Source: Jeongeupia sp. USM3 (GTDB lineage: Bacteria; Pseudomonadota; Gammaproteobacteria; Burkholderiales; Chitinibacteraceae). Taken from it: a stretch of 64,000 nt of DNA. Positions within the stretch are counted from its first letter, which is position 1. The number at the start of each line of letters is the position of its first letter. The stretch lies in NCBI RefSeq assembly GCF_001808185.1, contig NZ_CP017668.1, positions 868,001 through 932,000 on the forward strand, written 5' to 3'. The notes beneath the pieces are model-generated. The model saw only the letters and a program-made list of their open reading frames with translations, did no database searches and had not been told where the DNA came from. Shown here one piece after another: positions 1-9,600 of this stretch. The translations under genes and the position numbers were made by a program.

Positions 1-880
1 AGCGAGCCAGACGAAATTCATCGGCCTTGGCGGACAGCCAGGGCATGCGCAGGACCTGGTTGAGCATCCACGCCCGCCCTTCCTGCCGGCTGATGGCCCA
101 GCCCAACAAGGCCAAGCCACTGATCAAACCGAGCAAAGCCAAAGTCCAATGGGCGTAGATCACCTTGCCGAACACCAGCAGCACGCTGGACAGCCAAGGC
201 ATGGCCCGGCCGGACGATTCGTAGACCGTGCTGAACCTGGGCACCACGTAGCCAAGCAGAAACAAGGTGATGAAGCTGCCGACAATCAGCAGCATCACCG
301 GATAGATGGCAGCCGAGATCAGTTTCTTGCGAATAGTCTCGAATTGCAGCTGATAGGCGATATATCGTGCCAATGCCCGCGGCAGGTCGCCGGTGCGCTC
401 GGACGCCCGCACCGTAGCCACATACACTTCCGGAAAATGCGCCGGCAGCGCAGCAAGCACGTCGGAGAAGTTCTTGCCTTCATGCACGGCCTGCAACAAA
501 TCACCCAGCGTGCCACGAGTCGATGCATGCCGCTCTTTGGCGTGCAGCGTGCTCAACGCCTCGGTCAGGTTCAAGCCGGCATCCAGCAACGCCAGCAGTT
601 CCTGCGTGAACAGCATCAGCGGGAAACGTGGGCCGTTCCGCGTTGCCGATTCGCCAACGGAATCAGGGGCCGACTCGATCGACAACACCCGCAGACCGCG
701 CGACACCGCACGTCGAATCGCCTCGGCTTCGGATGACGCGGCAAATTCGACGACACGGGCCTGACCATCTGCGCCTTGAACACGCAGTCGGATTTGGGCT
801 GCCGAATTGGGCGCGGATGATGACGCCACGTGCGAAAAATCACGGCCTTTGGTTGTAACGGCCGTCTGAGATAAAGACAT
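1..880 (-). CDS. Type II secretion system F family protein (GspF-like), 3'-truncated by window edge
   Basis: Open reading frame of 293 codons with no stop before the window edge, so the C-terminus is missing. It starts at the ATG at 880. The N-terminal ~75 residues are a polar region, followed by a helical domain (PLMLFTQELLALLDAGLNL, then TLGDLLQAVHEGKNFSDVL and VRASERTGDLPRALARYI), which is the classic GspF/PilC signature. A hydrophobic segment AAIYPVMLLIVGSFITLFLL follows. In the family this inner-membrane protein is the platform of type II secretion or type IV pilus machines and contacts the assembly ATPase. Only the gene's position beside a cluster of huge secreted proteins suggests that it serves their export. 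An intrinsic terminator separates it from the gene upstream, so it may have its own promoter or depend on read-through. Confidence 0.9.
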   Translation of the reverse strand, partial: MSLSQTAVTTKGRDFSHVASSSAPNSAAQIRLRVQGADGQARVVEFAASSEAEAIRRAVSRGLRVLSIESAPDSVGESATRNGPRFPLMLFTQELLALLDAGLNLTEALSTLHAKERHASTRGTLGDLLQAVHEGKNFSDVLAALPAHFPEVYVATVRASERTGDLPRALARYIAYQLQFETIRKKLISAAIYPVMLLIVGSFITLFLLGYVVPRFSTVYESSGRAMPWLSSVLLVFGKVIYAHWTLALLGLISGLALLGWAISRQEGRAWMLNQVLRMPWLSAKADEFRLAR

Positions 881-899
881 GAGTCAAACTTGAAAAGGA

Positions 900-937
900 A
901 TAAAAACCGGATCGCGGGCAGCAGCACGCGATCCGGT
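900..937 (-). terminator. Intrinsic terminator between the FN3 protein gene and the gspF-like gene
   Basis: Perfect 11-bp inverted repeat (906-916 with 927-937, ACCGGATCGCG arms) and a 10-nt loop. On the minus strand it is followed directly by TTTTTATT. It lies 22 bp downstream of the stop of the 1330-aa protein gene and 26 bp upstream of the gspF-like start. Confidence 0.8.
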
Positions 938-958
938 CGGTTACAGTGGATTTGAAAC

Positions 959-3900
959 TCAGGGTTGGGTGGTCACGCTCCAGCGGAAGCCAACACTGAC
1001 CTGCTGCACCACGTCCTTCATCGAATACGGCGCTCGAATGGTGAAGGTATCGGTGCTCTTGGAGGTTTCGTTGCTCGCTACGGCGCCAAACTTCAGCCCG
1101 CCTTTGACCACCGTAATTCCGCCCGGCACCTGGGTCAGCTGCGCATTCACTGCGCTGGCATCAGCACCGACATTCGTCAGTTCTGCCGTCAGCACTGCTT
1201 CCCAAAAACCGCCACCGACCTCGCGCTCGCTCACGAGCTGAACCGCGCACAGATTGATGTTCGGATTGTTCGACGTGTCCTGCCAGTCGGTATTGTCCAT
1301 GTTGATCAGATTGATGGGCAGCGCGGCGACACCGATGTATTGCGGATCCAACGAAACGGATTTGCCCGCAGTCACCTGGTAGTGCTGATTACCATCGTGG
1401 ATGCAATCATTCTTGCCGTAGATCGCCACCGATTGATCCTGCGACCAGTTCTGGCTGGTGAAGACCAGCTGTGCCGGCTTGGTATAGGCCTCACGGGAGC
1501 TACTTGGGGTCAGCGGCACGACGACATCCTTGGTCGGCTGCGTCCCCAAGCGAACCTTGATCGCCACATTGCCGCCATCTTCGTTCGTGACCAGATTCTG
1601 CCCAGCCGCGACCACAATCTTGCCGCTCTGGGTGGCCGGTGGAATCACCACCGCACCCGGTGCATAGGCCTTGCCCACACCCTTGGCGTCGTAGATCACG
1701 CCGTAGAGGTAGTAGGTGCCGACCGGCAGATCGGTGACATCCCACACATAAGTACCGGCTTGCGAACCCGCAGCCTGATGCAGACCATCGACGATCACAT
1801 TGCCGACGTAACTGCTGTTGCTGGTGCTGTAGTACAGCGCCACGGTCGCTTCGATGTTCGGATCGACACCTTCCCAGCGAATGCTGACCTGCTTGCGGGC
1901 ACCATTCGTCCCCGACACCACGTCCGGCACGATCGGCGAAACCGGTGCCGTCACCTGAATCGTCGGATCCTGGTATGGCGCCGTGCTGACATACATCAGC
2001 GAGGTCGAGCTCCAGCCGCTGCTGGCGCCCGGCGCATCCAGCGCACGGACGCGCCACCAGTGCGAAGCTTTGTCCTGCAGCGGCACCGGCACGATCAACG
2101 CGGCGGCATCGGCAACGCTGCTGAACACCTTGTTCTGTAGACCGGCATCGCGATACACCTCGAACTGATAGCGCACCACTTCGCCCTCCGGATCGACGAT
2201 CGGATTGGCTTCCAGGCTCGGCTGCAGACTCGCCACCCACGCGGCATTGCCCGGGTTCTTGATCGTCGGGGCCGGCGGCGCGTCGTTGACCGCGTTCATC
2301 AGGAAATCGCCCATCACCCACGCCGACTCGGCACGCCCGTCCTGCGCCTTCACACGCCAGTAGTAGTGCTTGTTCTCGAGCAGGTTGCCAACGCTCCAGG
2401 ACGTGCCCTGGCTGCTGGTTTGCATGATCTGACCCGAAGTCCGCTTGTCGCCCGAGTCGAAGGTGTTGACGGTGTCGAGCTCGAACACATAAGTGATCAG
2501 ATCGCCTTCACCATCCACGCTGTTCTGGATCGTCAGCGCCGTCGTGGTGTTGGCGCTCTGGCCGCCCACCGCGGGGCTAACGATCACCGGCGCAGACGGC
2601 GGCGTGTTGCCGGTGTTCACCACGAACGGACGGGCGATACTCGGTGTTTGCGCGCCCAGTGCATCCTTGGCGATCACACGCCAGTAGTACTTGACGTGGT
2701 TGTCCAGCGGCGCAGCAACGGTCCAACTAGTGCTGCCACTACTGCCGGCAGCAAGGTCGGCCACCTGTGTCACGACCTCGGTCAGTGCCGCGTCCTTGTA
2801 GACGGTGACGCCATAGCTCACCACATCACCGTCGCGATCGACCGCATTGGTCCAGCTCAGCACAGGCTGCAGCTCGGCGACCTCGGCATTCGGCGCCGGG
2901 CTGGTCAGGTTGAAGCTGTCCGGAGCGTCGTTGTAGAGATTGACGAAGAAGTGGCCATTCACCCAGTTGCTGTATTGCTTCGAACCGTCAAACGTCCGGG
3001 CACGCCACCAGTAGTTGGTGTTGTCCATCAGGTCCGCCGCAGCGCGCCATGTTGTCGGCAGCGCAGCTGCACCACCACTGATCCTATCTACTAGGGCGGT
3101 CTCGACCTGCTGCGCCATCGCTTCGTCCTTGTACAACTCGAACTGCACTTTCACCGCCGGATCCAGCGAATTGGTCGAAGTCAGCACTGCTAGATTCGGC
3201 CGTAGGCTGGTCACGACACCGCCCGATACCGGGCTGTCGATCGTCGGGGTACCCGGGCCCGGCGGCGGTGCATTGACATCGACCTTGATGTTGGCCGAGC
3301 GCGTCGCGCTCAGCGTGCCGTCGGTGGCGGTGTACACCACCAGATAGTTGCCGGCCATGCCTTTCTCCGGCGTCCAGCTGAACAGCGCCCGCGCCAGCTT
3401 CGGCGATTGCGGATCGGTCGCTTGCGGCGTAAACGTTGCGCCTGCCGGCAGCGGTGCCGCCGACAGCGTCACCGGACGCCCATCCGGACTGCTGGCTTCG
3501 ACCAGGAACGACACCAGCTTCTCTTCCTTGGTCACCTGATCGGCGATGAACTGGATCACCGGCGGTTTGGCCGCGGCGGGCGGGGCCTGGAATTCGGTGT
3601 CGTAAACGCCGGTGGTATTGGCATCGAACAGATTGAGCCAGTACTCCCACTGTTTGCTTTGTTCGTTACGGGTCTTGCTCAGCCAGACATTCTCGGTCGA
3701 CAGTGCCTTGGCATCCGAACGCAGAATCTGCCCCAGCGCCTTCTGGCCGTTGAACGGATCAGGCACCCGCACGTAAACGAAGCCCGACGTCGCCGGAATC
3801 ACCAGCCGGTAACTGGCGTTGCCGGCGGCATTGGTCCCGGCCGTCAACTGCGCCACTGCACTGCGGTCCAGCACTTCGGTGTCCGGGCCGTCCGACTCGT

Positions 3901-4951
3901 ACACGCGCACAATGTCGCCGTCGCGCGCCAGGAAGTCGCGTACGGTATCGCGCCCCGGCAGATCGACGCGGACATCGCGGATCAACTGGTGGGCATTGGT
4001 CGCCTGCAGGATCGACGTCAGGCTGCCGCCAAGCTCGTCGGCATGGCTGAACTTGGCGGTGAATTCGGTGAACTTGCCGGCCAGGCTGGATTCCATGATC
4101 CAGCGGCCCATCTTGCTGGTGTTGCCGGCGATATCGCCGAAATTGATCAGCAGCGTATTCTGCGCCGGCGCATCGTTCACATAACTGCCGGTCAAGGCAA
4201 AGTTGATCAGCAAACCTTGCTTGTTCTCGATGATCTTCGGCTGGGCCGAATCGATCTTCAAATTCTTGGCCGTCGCCTGGCCATTGTTCTTCACCCGCAC
4301 CCCGAGGGTAAACGGCTCGATCGGCTCGATCTCGGCCGTCAGCGGATCATCGCCCCAAACGTCCTTGGGCAGGAAGTAATCCAGCGTCAGCAGCGGCAGC
4401 GGCTTGACGGTGATCACATCCGGCGACACATCCAGTGTCTGCTCTTCACCGGCGAACTTGTATTTGAGGGTCGCACCGACCAGATATTTCTTGCCGGCGG
4501 GATTATCCCCAGCCGAACCCGGCGCCGGAATGATCAGCCAATTGATCACCGCCGTGCTCTTGGGGCTGACCGTACCACTGCCATCGACGTTGTCGATCTT
4601 GTCCTTGGCCGACACCCGCACGAAGAACTTCGCCGACAGATCATTCGGATCGGACGTCGCCGCCACCGGCGTGCCGTTCTCATCGGTGATCTTTACCACC
4701 ACCGAGACGTTCTCGATCACGCCGTTGTCGGTGGTGTTGTTGATCTTCATCTCGGCGTCGAACGCCTGCCGTTCCAGCGTCAGCTCCTGCTTGATCTCGA
4801 TCTTCACCTTGGCGCAGACCGTATCTTCGGCATATGCCGGGGCTCCGACAGCCAGCAGTGCCAGCGTCGGCGATGCCGAGCACAGCAAGGCTGTCAAACT
4901 CAGCACAGGAGTAAATCGGGACAGCAAGGAATTGGCCACGAAACGGGTCAT
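959..4951 (-). CDS. Giant secreted FN3/Ig-repeat protein (1330 aa), function unknown
   Basis: Residues 1-42 form a Sec signal peptide (basic start, hydrophobic core SLTALLCSASPTLALLAV, likely cleavage after AYA). The N-terminal half resembles CARDB/adhesion-type beta-sandwich domains (e.g. PFTLGVRVKNNGQATAKNL). The middle contains a putative Ig domain (residues ~465-560), then about four fibronectin-III-like repeats of ~95-100 residues, each with a YYWRV or WWRVRA strand (near 645, 755, 860 and 960). A C-terminal beta domain ends with VGFRWSVTTQP. No catalytic domain is recognised. It is the last gene before a terminator in a run of same-strand genes that includes an RHS toxin, so it may be a scaffold, adhesin or delivery partner; that role is inferred from position only. 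Confidence 0.85.
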   Translation of the reverse strand: MTRFVANSLLSRFTPVLSLTALLCSASPTLALLAVGAPAYAEDTVCAKVKIEIKQELTLERQAFDAEMKINNTTDNGVIENVSVVVKITDENGTPVAATSDPNDLSAKFFVRVSAKDKIDNVDGSGTVSPKSTAVINWLIIPAPGSAGDNPAGKKYLVGATLKYKFAGEEQTLDVSPDVITVKPLPLLTLDYFLPKDVWGDDPLTAEIEPIEPFTLGVRVKNNGQATAKNLKIDSAQPKIIENKQGLLINFALTGSYVNDAPAQNTLLINFGDIAGNTSKMGRWIMESSLAGKFTEFTAKFSHADELGGSLTSILQATNAHQLIRDVRVDLPGRDTVRDFLARDGDIVRVYESDGPDTEVLDRSAVAQLTAGTNAAGNASYRLVIPATSGFVYVRVPDPFNGQKALGQILRSDAKALSTENVWLSKTRNEQSKQWEYWLNLFDANTTGVYDTEFQAPPAAAKPPVIQFIADQVTKEEKLVSFLVEASSPDGRPVTLSAAPLPAGATFTPQATDPQSPKLARALFSWTPEKGMAGNYLVVYTATDGTLSATRSANIKVDVNAPPPGPGTPTIDSPVSGGVVTSLRPNLAVLTSTNSLDPAVKVQFELYKDEAMAQQVETALVDRISGGAAALPTTWRAAADLMDNTNYWWRARTFDGSKQYSNWVNGHFFVNLYNDAPDSFNLTSPAPNAEVAELQPVLSWTNAVDRDGDVVSYGVTVYKDAALTEVVTQVADLAAGSSGSTSWTVAAPLDNHVKYYWRVIAKDALGAQTPSIARPFVVNTGNTPPSAPVIVSPAVGGQSANTTTALTIQNSVDGEGDLITYVFELDTVNTFDSGDKRTSGQIMQTSSQGTSWSVGNLLENKHYYWRVKAQDGRAESAWVMGDFLMNAVNDAPPAPTIKNPGNAAWVASLQPSLEANPIVDPEGEVVRYQFEVYRDAGLQNKVFSSVADAAALIVPVPLQDKASHWWRVRALDAPGASSGWSSTSLMYVSTAPYQDPTIQVTAPVSPIVPDVVSGTNGARKQVSIRWEGVDPNIEATVALYYSTSNSSYVGNVIVDGLHQAAGSQAGTYVWDVTDLPVGTYYLYGVIYDAKGVGKAYAPGAVVIPPATQSGKIVVAAGQNLVTNEDGGNVAIKVRLGTQPTKDVVVPLTPSSSREAYTKPAQLVFTSQNWSQDQSVAIYGKNDCIHDGNQHYQVTAGKSVSLDPQYIGVAALPINLINMDNTDWQDTSNNPNINLCAVQLVSEREVGGGFWEAVLTAELTNVGADASAVNAQLTQVPGGITVVKGGLKFGAVASNETSKSTDTFTIRAPYSMKDVVQQVSVGFRWSVTTQP

Positions 4952-4982
4952 GGAAAGTTACCGTGTTTTTGGTGTTGTTTAA

Positions 4983-5555
4983 TCAATGTGGGCGCTGCAA
5001 CAGCGCCACGAATTCGTCGGAATTGAAACCGTTCTTCATCGGCAGACCTCGCACCATCAGGAAGGGCACCCCCTCCCCGCCCAGCGCCTGTAATTGCTGC
5101 GCGCACTCGGCACTTGCCTCAGCGTCACATTCGTCAAAACTGAAACCGTATTGCTTCAACCAACCCTTCGCTGCCGCGCAATATGGGCAATGGGTCGTGG
5201 TGTACATCGTCACCTCACCCGGCTGCACCGTCGCTGCCAAGGCGTGCAGTTGCTCTTCCGACAAATCACCGTCGAGTTGAGCGCTGATGCTACTCAGCCC
5301 ACCATGCCGCTGCAGCACATGCTGCAGGCCAGACCAACCTCCCCACAGCAGCGCCAAAACCAGTAGCAGCTTGAATCGCAGTCTGCCAGGTTTTTCGGGG
5401 CGGGCAACGTGACCGCGACGGGATGAACCCGCCAACGCATTACCTCCGCGCAATGCCGCTTCCGCCTTGGCGTAAACCGCCCCGCAAGCCGGGCACTGCC
5501 AATCGGGGGCCGGGCTATCGCTTGGACGGAGGTGATAACATTTGGGGCAAATCAA
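4983..5555 (-). CDS. Zinc-ribbon / membrane-anchored glutaredoxin-fold protein
   Basis: 190 aa. An N-terminal zinc ribbon (C3-x2-C6 ... C21-x2-C24) is followed by a basic linker, one transmembrane helix (residues ~62-80), and a glutaredoxin/thioredoxin-fold domain (residues ~112-188) with a CPYC active site at C123-C126 and the cis-proline segment GVPF near 162-165. After the anchor, the redox domain is predicted to lie in the periplasm and the zinc ribbon in the cytoplasm. The start is a TTG with AAGGA about 8 nt upstream; no ATG fits. It is 31 bp upstream of the giant FN3 protein gene and 93 bp downstream of the LRR gene. A thiol-disulfide role for exported cluster proteins is plausible, but no substrate is visible. 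Confidence 0.8.
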   Translation of the reverse strand: MICPKCYHLRPSDSPAPDWQCPACGAVYAKAEAALRGGNALAGSSRRGHVARPEKPGRLRFKLLLVLALLWGGWSGLQHVLQRHGGLSSISAQLDGDLSEEQLHALAATVQPGEVTMYTTTHCPYCAAAKGWLKQYGFSFDECDAEASAECAQQLQALGGEGVPFLMVRGLPMKNGFNSDEFVALLQRPH

Positions 5556-5648
5556 TCAAGCATCCTTTTTTTACTCGGCCACAATACATCCTGCCTTCTC
5601 AGAAAGAAGCAGAAATCGTAATCAATCAACATCAAGGCCCAACAAAAA

Positions 5649-6662
5649 TCATTCAAATGCATCGGATGGTCTAACAATATTTGAGCGCACCGCATCAAGG
5701 CGCCACTCATCACAAAGCCCCAGCGCCTCCAGCTCCTTCAGGCTAACATTATATCCACGCTTCATATCCAAGCTTACATACTGAATTAACGGCAGTCGCT
5801 TGATCACACTCAAATCCAAGTCCAATACCTTGCTATGGAAAAGCATCAATATCTTCAAATTTTCCAGTCTCTCTAAACAAGTGATACTCTCCACCCCTCC
5901 TCGCAAATCGGCAGTAGCAAACTCCTCCAAAGTGCGCATACCAGCAACAAAATTCAAATTAAGCGCCCCCGAATAAGACGCCAAATGCAAATACCGTAAT
6001 GACAAACCTTCTATCGCCTCAACCCCATGAAACCTAGTGGAATCCAAGTCCAAAAACTCCAAGTTAGTCAGCATTGCAATCGGAGCATGATCAAAAGGCC
6101 TTGAATTTCGTGTCATAGCCAGTTCTTTGAGCGTCTTAAACTGCGCAACTCCTGCAATATCGGAAAATTTGCTTGCAGCAAAGCGAAGCGAAATCAAAGA
6201 ATCGGCAAATTGCACCTCAGGAATTGTGTCACCGTCATAACCGTACCAATACAAATGCTCCAGCCCACCACACTCAAGAAGCGACGAATAATTTCCATTC
6301 CAACTTACGGCACAGCGCTTTAGACTTCCTAGTCTTGCAAAGTTAAAGCTATGCTTAAACCTAACATCCAAGTCAAGCGACTTTAAATTTGAAAGTTGCT
6401 CGATGGGGTGCAAGTCAATCGGATCAACCAATATAACTTGAAGTTCATCAACACAATCAGCTATTTCATGCAAAAAATCAAGAGAACCACCCGACCATCC
6501 GTGTGCATAATTGATGAATAATCTTCGTACTCCGCACGCCCTAAACTGATCCGAGAAACCTGATTCCCAGTCGCCATCCACTGTTACAAAAACATTTTTT
6601 GACATCTCCGGAAAATGCGCAACCACCCCGCCTTTCACAGTAAAAAACTTCAAACTCGACAT
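5649..6662 (-). CDS. Leucine-rich-repeat protein, candidate immunity protein of the RHS toxin
   Basis: 337 aa from the ATG at 6662, which has an AGG-type ribosome site and lies 7 bp after the RHS stop codon. A further upstream in-frame start would overlap the RHS gene and is less likely. There is no signal peptide, so it is cytoplasmic. From about residue 80 it shows irregular LRRs (LSNLKSLDLDVRF, FKTLKELAMTRN, LTNLEFLDLDST, GLSLRYLHLAS, LENLKILMLFHS). LRR proteins are one of the known immunity families in bacterial polymorphic toxin loci. The immediate downstream position, lack of export signal and A/T-rich composition unlike the upstream giant genes all fit an immunity protein for the adjoining GIY-YIG-like toxin tip. 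The assignment is by context, since the family itself has many roles. Confidence 0.75.
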   Translation of the reverse strand: MSSLKFFTVKGGVVAHFPEMSKNVFVTVDGDWESGFSDQFRACGVRRLFINYAHGWSGGSLDFLHEIADCVDELQVILVDPIDLHPIEQLSNLKSLDLDVRFKHSFNFARLGSLKRCAVSWNGNYSSLLECGGLEHLYWYGYDGDTIPEVQFADSLISLRFAASKFSDIAGVAQFKTLKELAMTRNSRPFDHAPIAMLTNLEFLDLDSTRFHGVEAIEGLSLRYLHLASYSGALNLNFVAGMRTLEEFATADLRGGVESITCLERLENLKILMLFHSKVLDLDLSVIKRLPLIQYVSLDMKRGYNVSLKELEALGLCDEWRLDAVRSNIVRPSDAFE

Positions 6663-6669
6663 AGCAAAC

Positions 6670-9600
6670 CTATTTATTTGGATTTGGAGGAAGGTCATAC
6701 TGCGGCCGTTTCTTATCGGCAACGGCATCTACTTTATTAGCTAAATTTTTCTTTCCACCCAGCTCATCTATCCACTTTTGCTCCGCCTTCTTCAAATCTC
6801 GGGCAGTACCCTTAACCGTCTCCAGCACCTCATAAGCCCCGTCTTTCACTCTCGCGCCGTGCTCTTTGATACGCTGCTCTACCTCCCTAATCGTCTTTCC
6901 CACATATTCTTTATTTGCATATTTATCTACAAACTTATAAATGGTGCCTGCAATATCCTTTTTGCAGCCTTTGCCATTGTGCACCAATACACCATCCCCT
7001 CCAACAAAGAAGGTGTGTGCATTGGCCACTTCCAAATTGAAAACTGGCAACGTCTGCTGTTCGGTACGAATTTCGTCAATCGTAACCGTTCGCTCCGCAT
7101 CTGAATCTTCGTCGCTTTTTAGCAGCAGCTTGCCGCCCTTCTTTAGCAGAACGGCGTCTCGCCAACCTTCTGGAGTTTTGAATGGATGCCCTTCGGTTGC
7201 GGTCAATTCCTCACCGCCATCCAGCATCAGATGAATCAATAGCTGTGCTTTTTTGCTAACAAAAATGTCAGAAATTTTCTCGTAGCTCAAACGCTGATCT
7301 CGCTTGGCCAACTTGCCCTTTTCTTTCCAATCCGACTGCGCCAAGACCTCATCACCAACCTTGAGTTCGGAGATCGGCTTCAACTCCACCTTCCCCAGTT
7401 GGGCATCTTTGGCCTTGGCTTTGGCCGGCTTAACTTGAACAAGCGTTTCTGCGGGAAAACTGTTAATCGCGCAAGGCAGATTATTAAATGCATCCCATGC
7501 ACGCGTAGCCCATTTCCCCATCCATTTGAAAAGTTTTCCGAACGGAACGAAGCAAGTTAATGCACACTCTTTTGCCGAAGCTCCGAGGTTCTGGCACTCT
7601 CCCGAGGCGTAGTTAGCTGCGACATCGAATGCCATGCATCCGGCCACGCAGGTCCCATAAGCAATGGCTTCGCCAACGCACAAATCCTCTAGGCAAAGAC
7701 CTTGCGGATCTCGACCCGATACGGGATTGCCGGATACGTAGGCATACTTGTTTATGCCCCCATCAAACCCGACCGGATCCATCGTGACGTAACGGCCAGT
7801 ATTCGGGTCGTAATAGCGATGGAAGTTGTAATGCAGGCCGGTTTCGTCGTCCCAGTACTGCCCAGGCAACCGAAGATTGGACGTGATCGTAGGATGCTCG
7901 GCGCTCGCCGCCGGGGTGGTGATCGTGGCCAGCCCGAACGCATTGTAATTGGCGGCCCAGATAATGTTGCCAGCCTTGTCGGTGGCTTGCAGCGGCTTCG
8001 GCAATTCGTCGCCGTGGTAATACGCGACAACGGTTTGGTTGTTGCTGTTACGGGTTTTCGCAAACAACACGCCAGTGGTGAATGCACTGTCGGGCTCGAC
8101 TCCGTATTGCGTGACCAGTGCTGTCGCACCAATGTTGCGCAAACTGCCGTCGGCGTTCAGGTCGATGTTTTGCTCGGCCTCGGCAATCAGTCCTTCGTCT
8201 GCGTACAGATAGTAGGTGCGCTTGGCCGGATTGAGCCAGCTACGCTGGCCGTCCTGATATTGGGTCTTCCAGATCCGTCGGTCGAGCGGATCGTAGCCAT
8301 ATTCGGCAATCAGCTTATCAGTGCCGTCGAGCACTGCCACCAGCCGGTTCTGCGTGTCGTAACGGTACTGGGTGATCTTGTTGCCCGGCTCGGTCTGTTT
8401 GACGAGGTTTCCGACTTCGTCGTAGCTGTAAGTCGTGGCGTTGCCACCGCTACCGCGTTGCAACAGCCGGTTATTGGCATCGTAAGTCCATGCGCCGCTG
8501 ATTTTGCTGTGGGCAATGCGATTGCCTACAGCATCCAGTGTGAAGCTTTCCGTATCGGTGCCGAACAAGCCGCCGGTATCGTTCTGGACTTGCGTGAGCC
8601 GAGTCTCGTCGTCGTAGCTGAAGCTGCTGGCTTTGCTGCTGCTACCGTTAGCGGTACTGTCGGTGCGCTGGTTGGCCTTCAGTTCCTGCACCTTGCCGTA
8701 GGTGTTGGCGACGTCCAGTATTGTTTGCTGACCAGGGTTCTTAACTTTCAACGTTTCCAGACTCAGCAACCCGTCAAGCGTGCGCTCCTGCGTCGTACCG
8801 CCTGGCAAGGTTAACTTGGTCGGCGCCAACCATTTGAACTCGTTGATGCTGATCGTACCTTCGCCAGGCACCGTGACAGTTTCGATCCCCCCGTTACCGC
8901 TGTAACCGTAAGTGATGACAGTACCGTCAGGCCAGGTAATGCTGGTCTTGTAGCCCGCAGAGCTGTAGCCATACTCGAAGCTCAGGCTATAGCTACCGCC
9001 ACCCGGCATCGGGTAGCGGACCGATTCACGGGTCTTGCGGCTCGCGTCGTCGTAGCTTAGGGTGCCGCTGGTGGTCTGTTGACCTGCCGGCCGCATCGCG
9101 TCGACATCGCTCCAGCTGAGCAGGTTGTCTTCTTCGTCCCACGTGTAAGTAGTGGTGCGATTCAGCGTAGAAGCATTGCGGTACTGCTTGACCTCAACAA
9201 GGCGATTAGCAGCATCGTAGCTAAAGCGACTGACATTGCCGTTGGCATCAGTACGCTGGCTTAGATTGCCTGCCGCGTCATAACCGTACTGCGTGGTCTG
9301 CCCCATTGGCAGGACATCTTTTACGATCTGGTTATTGCGATCATATTCAAACTTGCTAACCCGCCCGTTTGCATCGTTAATTTGCAGCGTATTGCCGCGC
9401 GCGTCGTACTGCGACTGCGTCTTGTTGCCAAGACTATCGGTAATTTCTATCAGGAGCCCCAACTCGTTGTAACGAAGGTAACGAGTCTTGCCATTTGCGT
9501 CGGTTTCGCTAGTAACTTGGCCACGCTTGTCATAAACAGCGCTGCTGACCAGCCCTTCTGTGCCCAAGCGATTCGGGTTCAACAACGTCTGCGTGGTCGG

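Noticed and set aside
3407..5026. 539-codon open frame on the plus strand inside the giant FN3 protein gene
   Set aside because: Antisense shadow of a GC-rich gene; arginine/histidine-rich product with no domains and no ribosome site.
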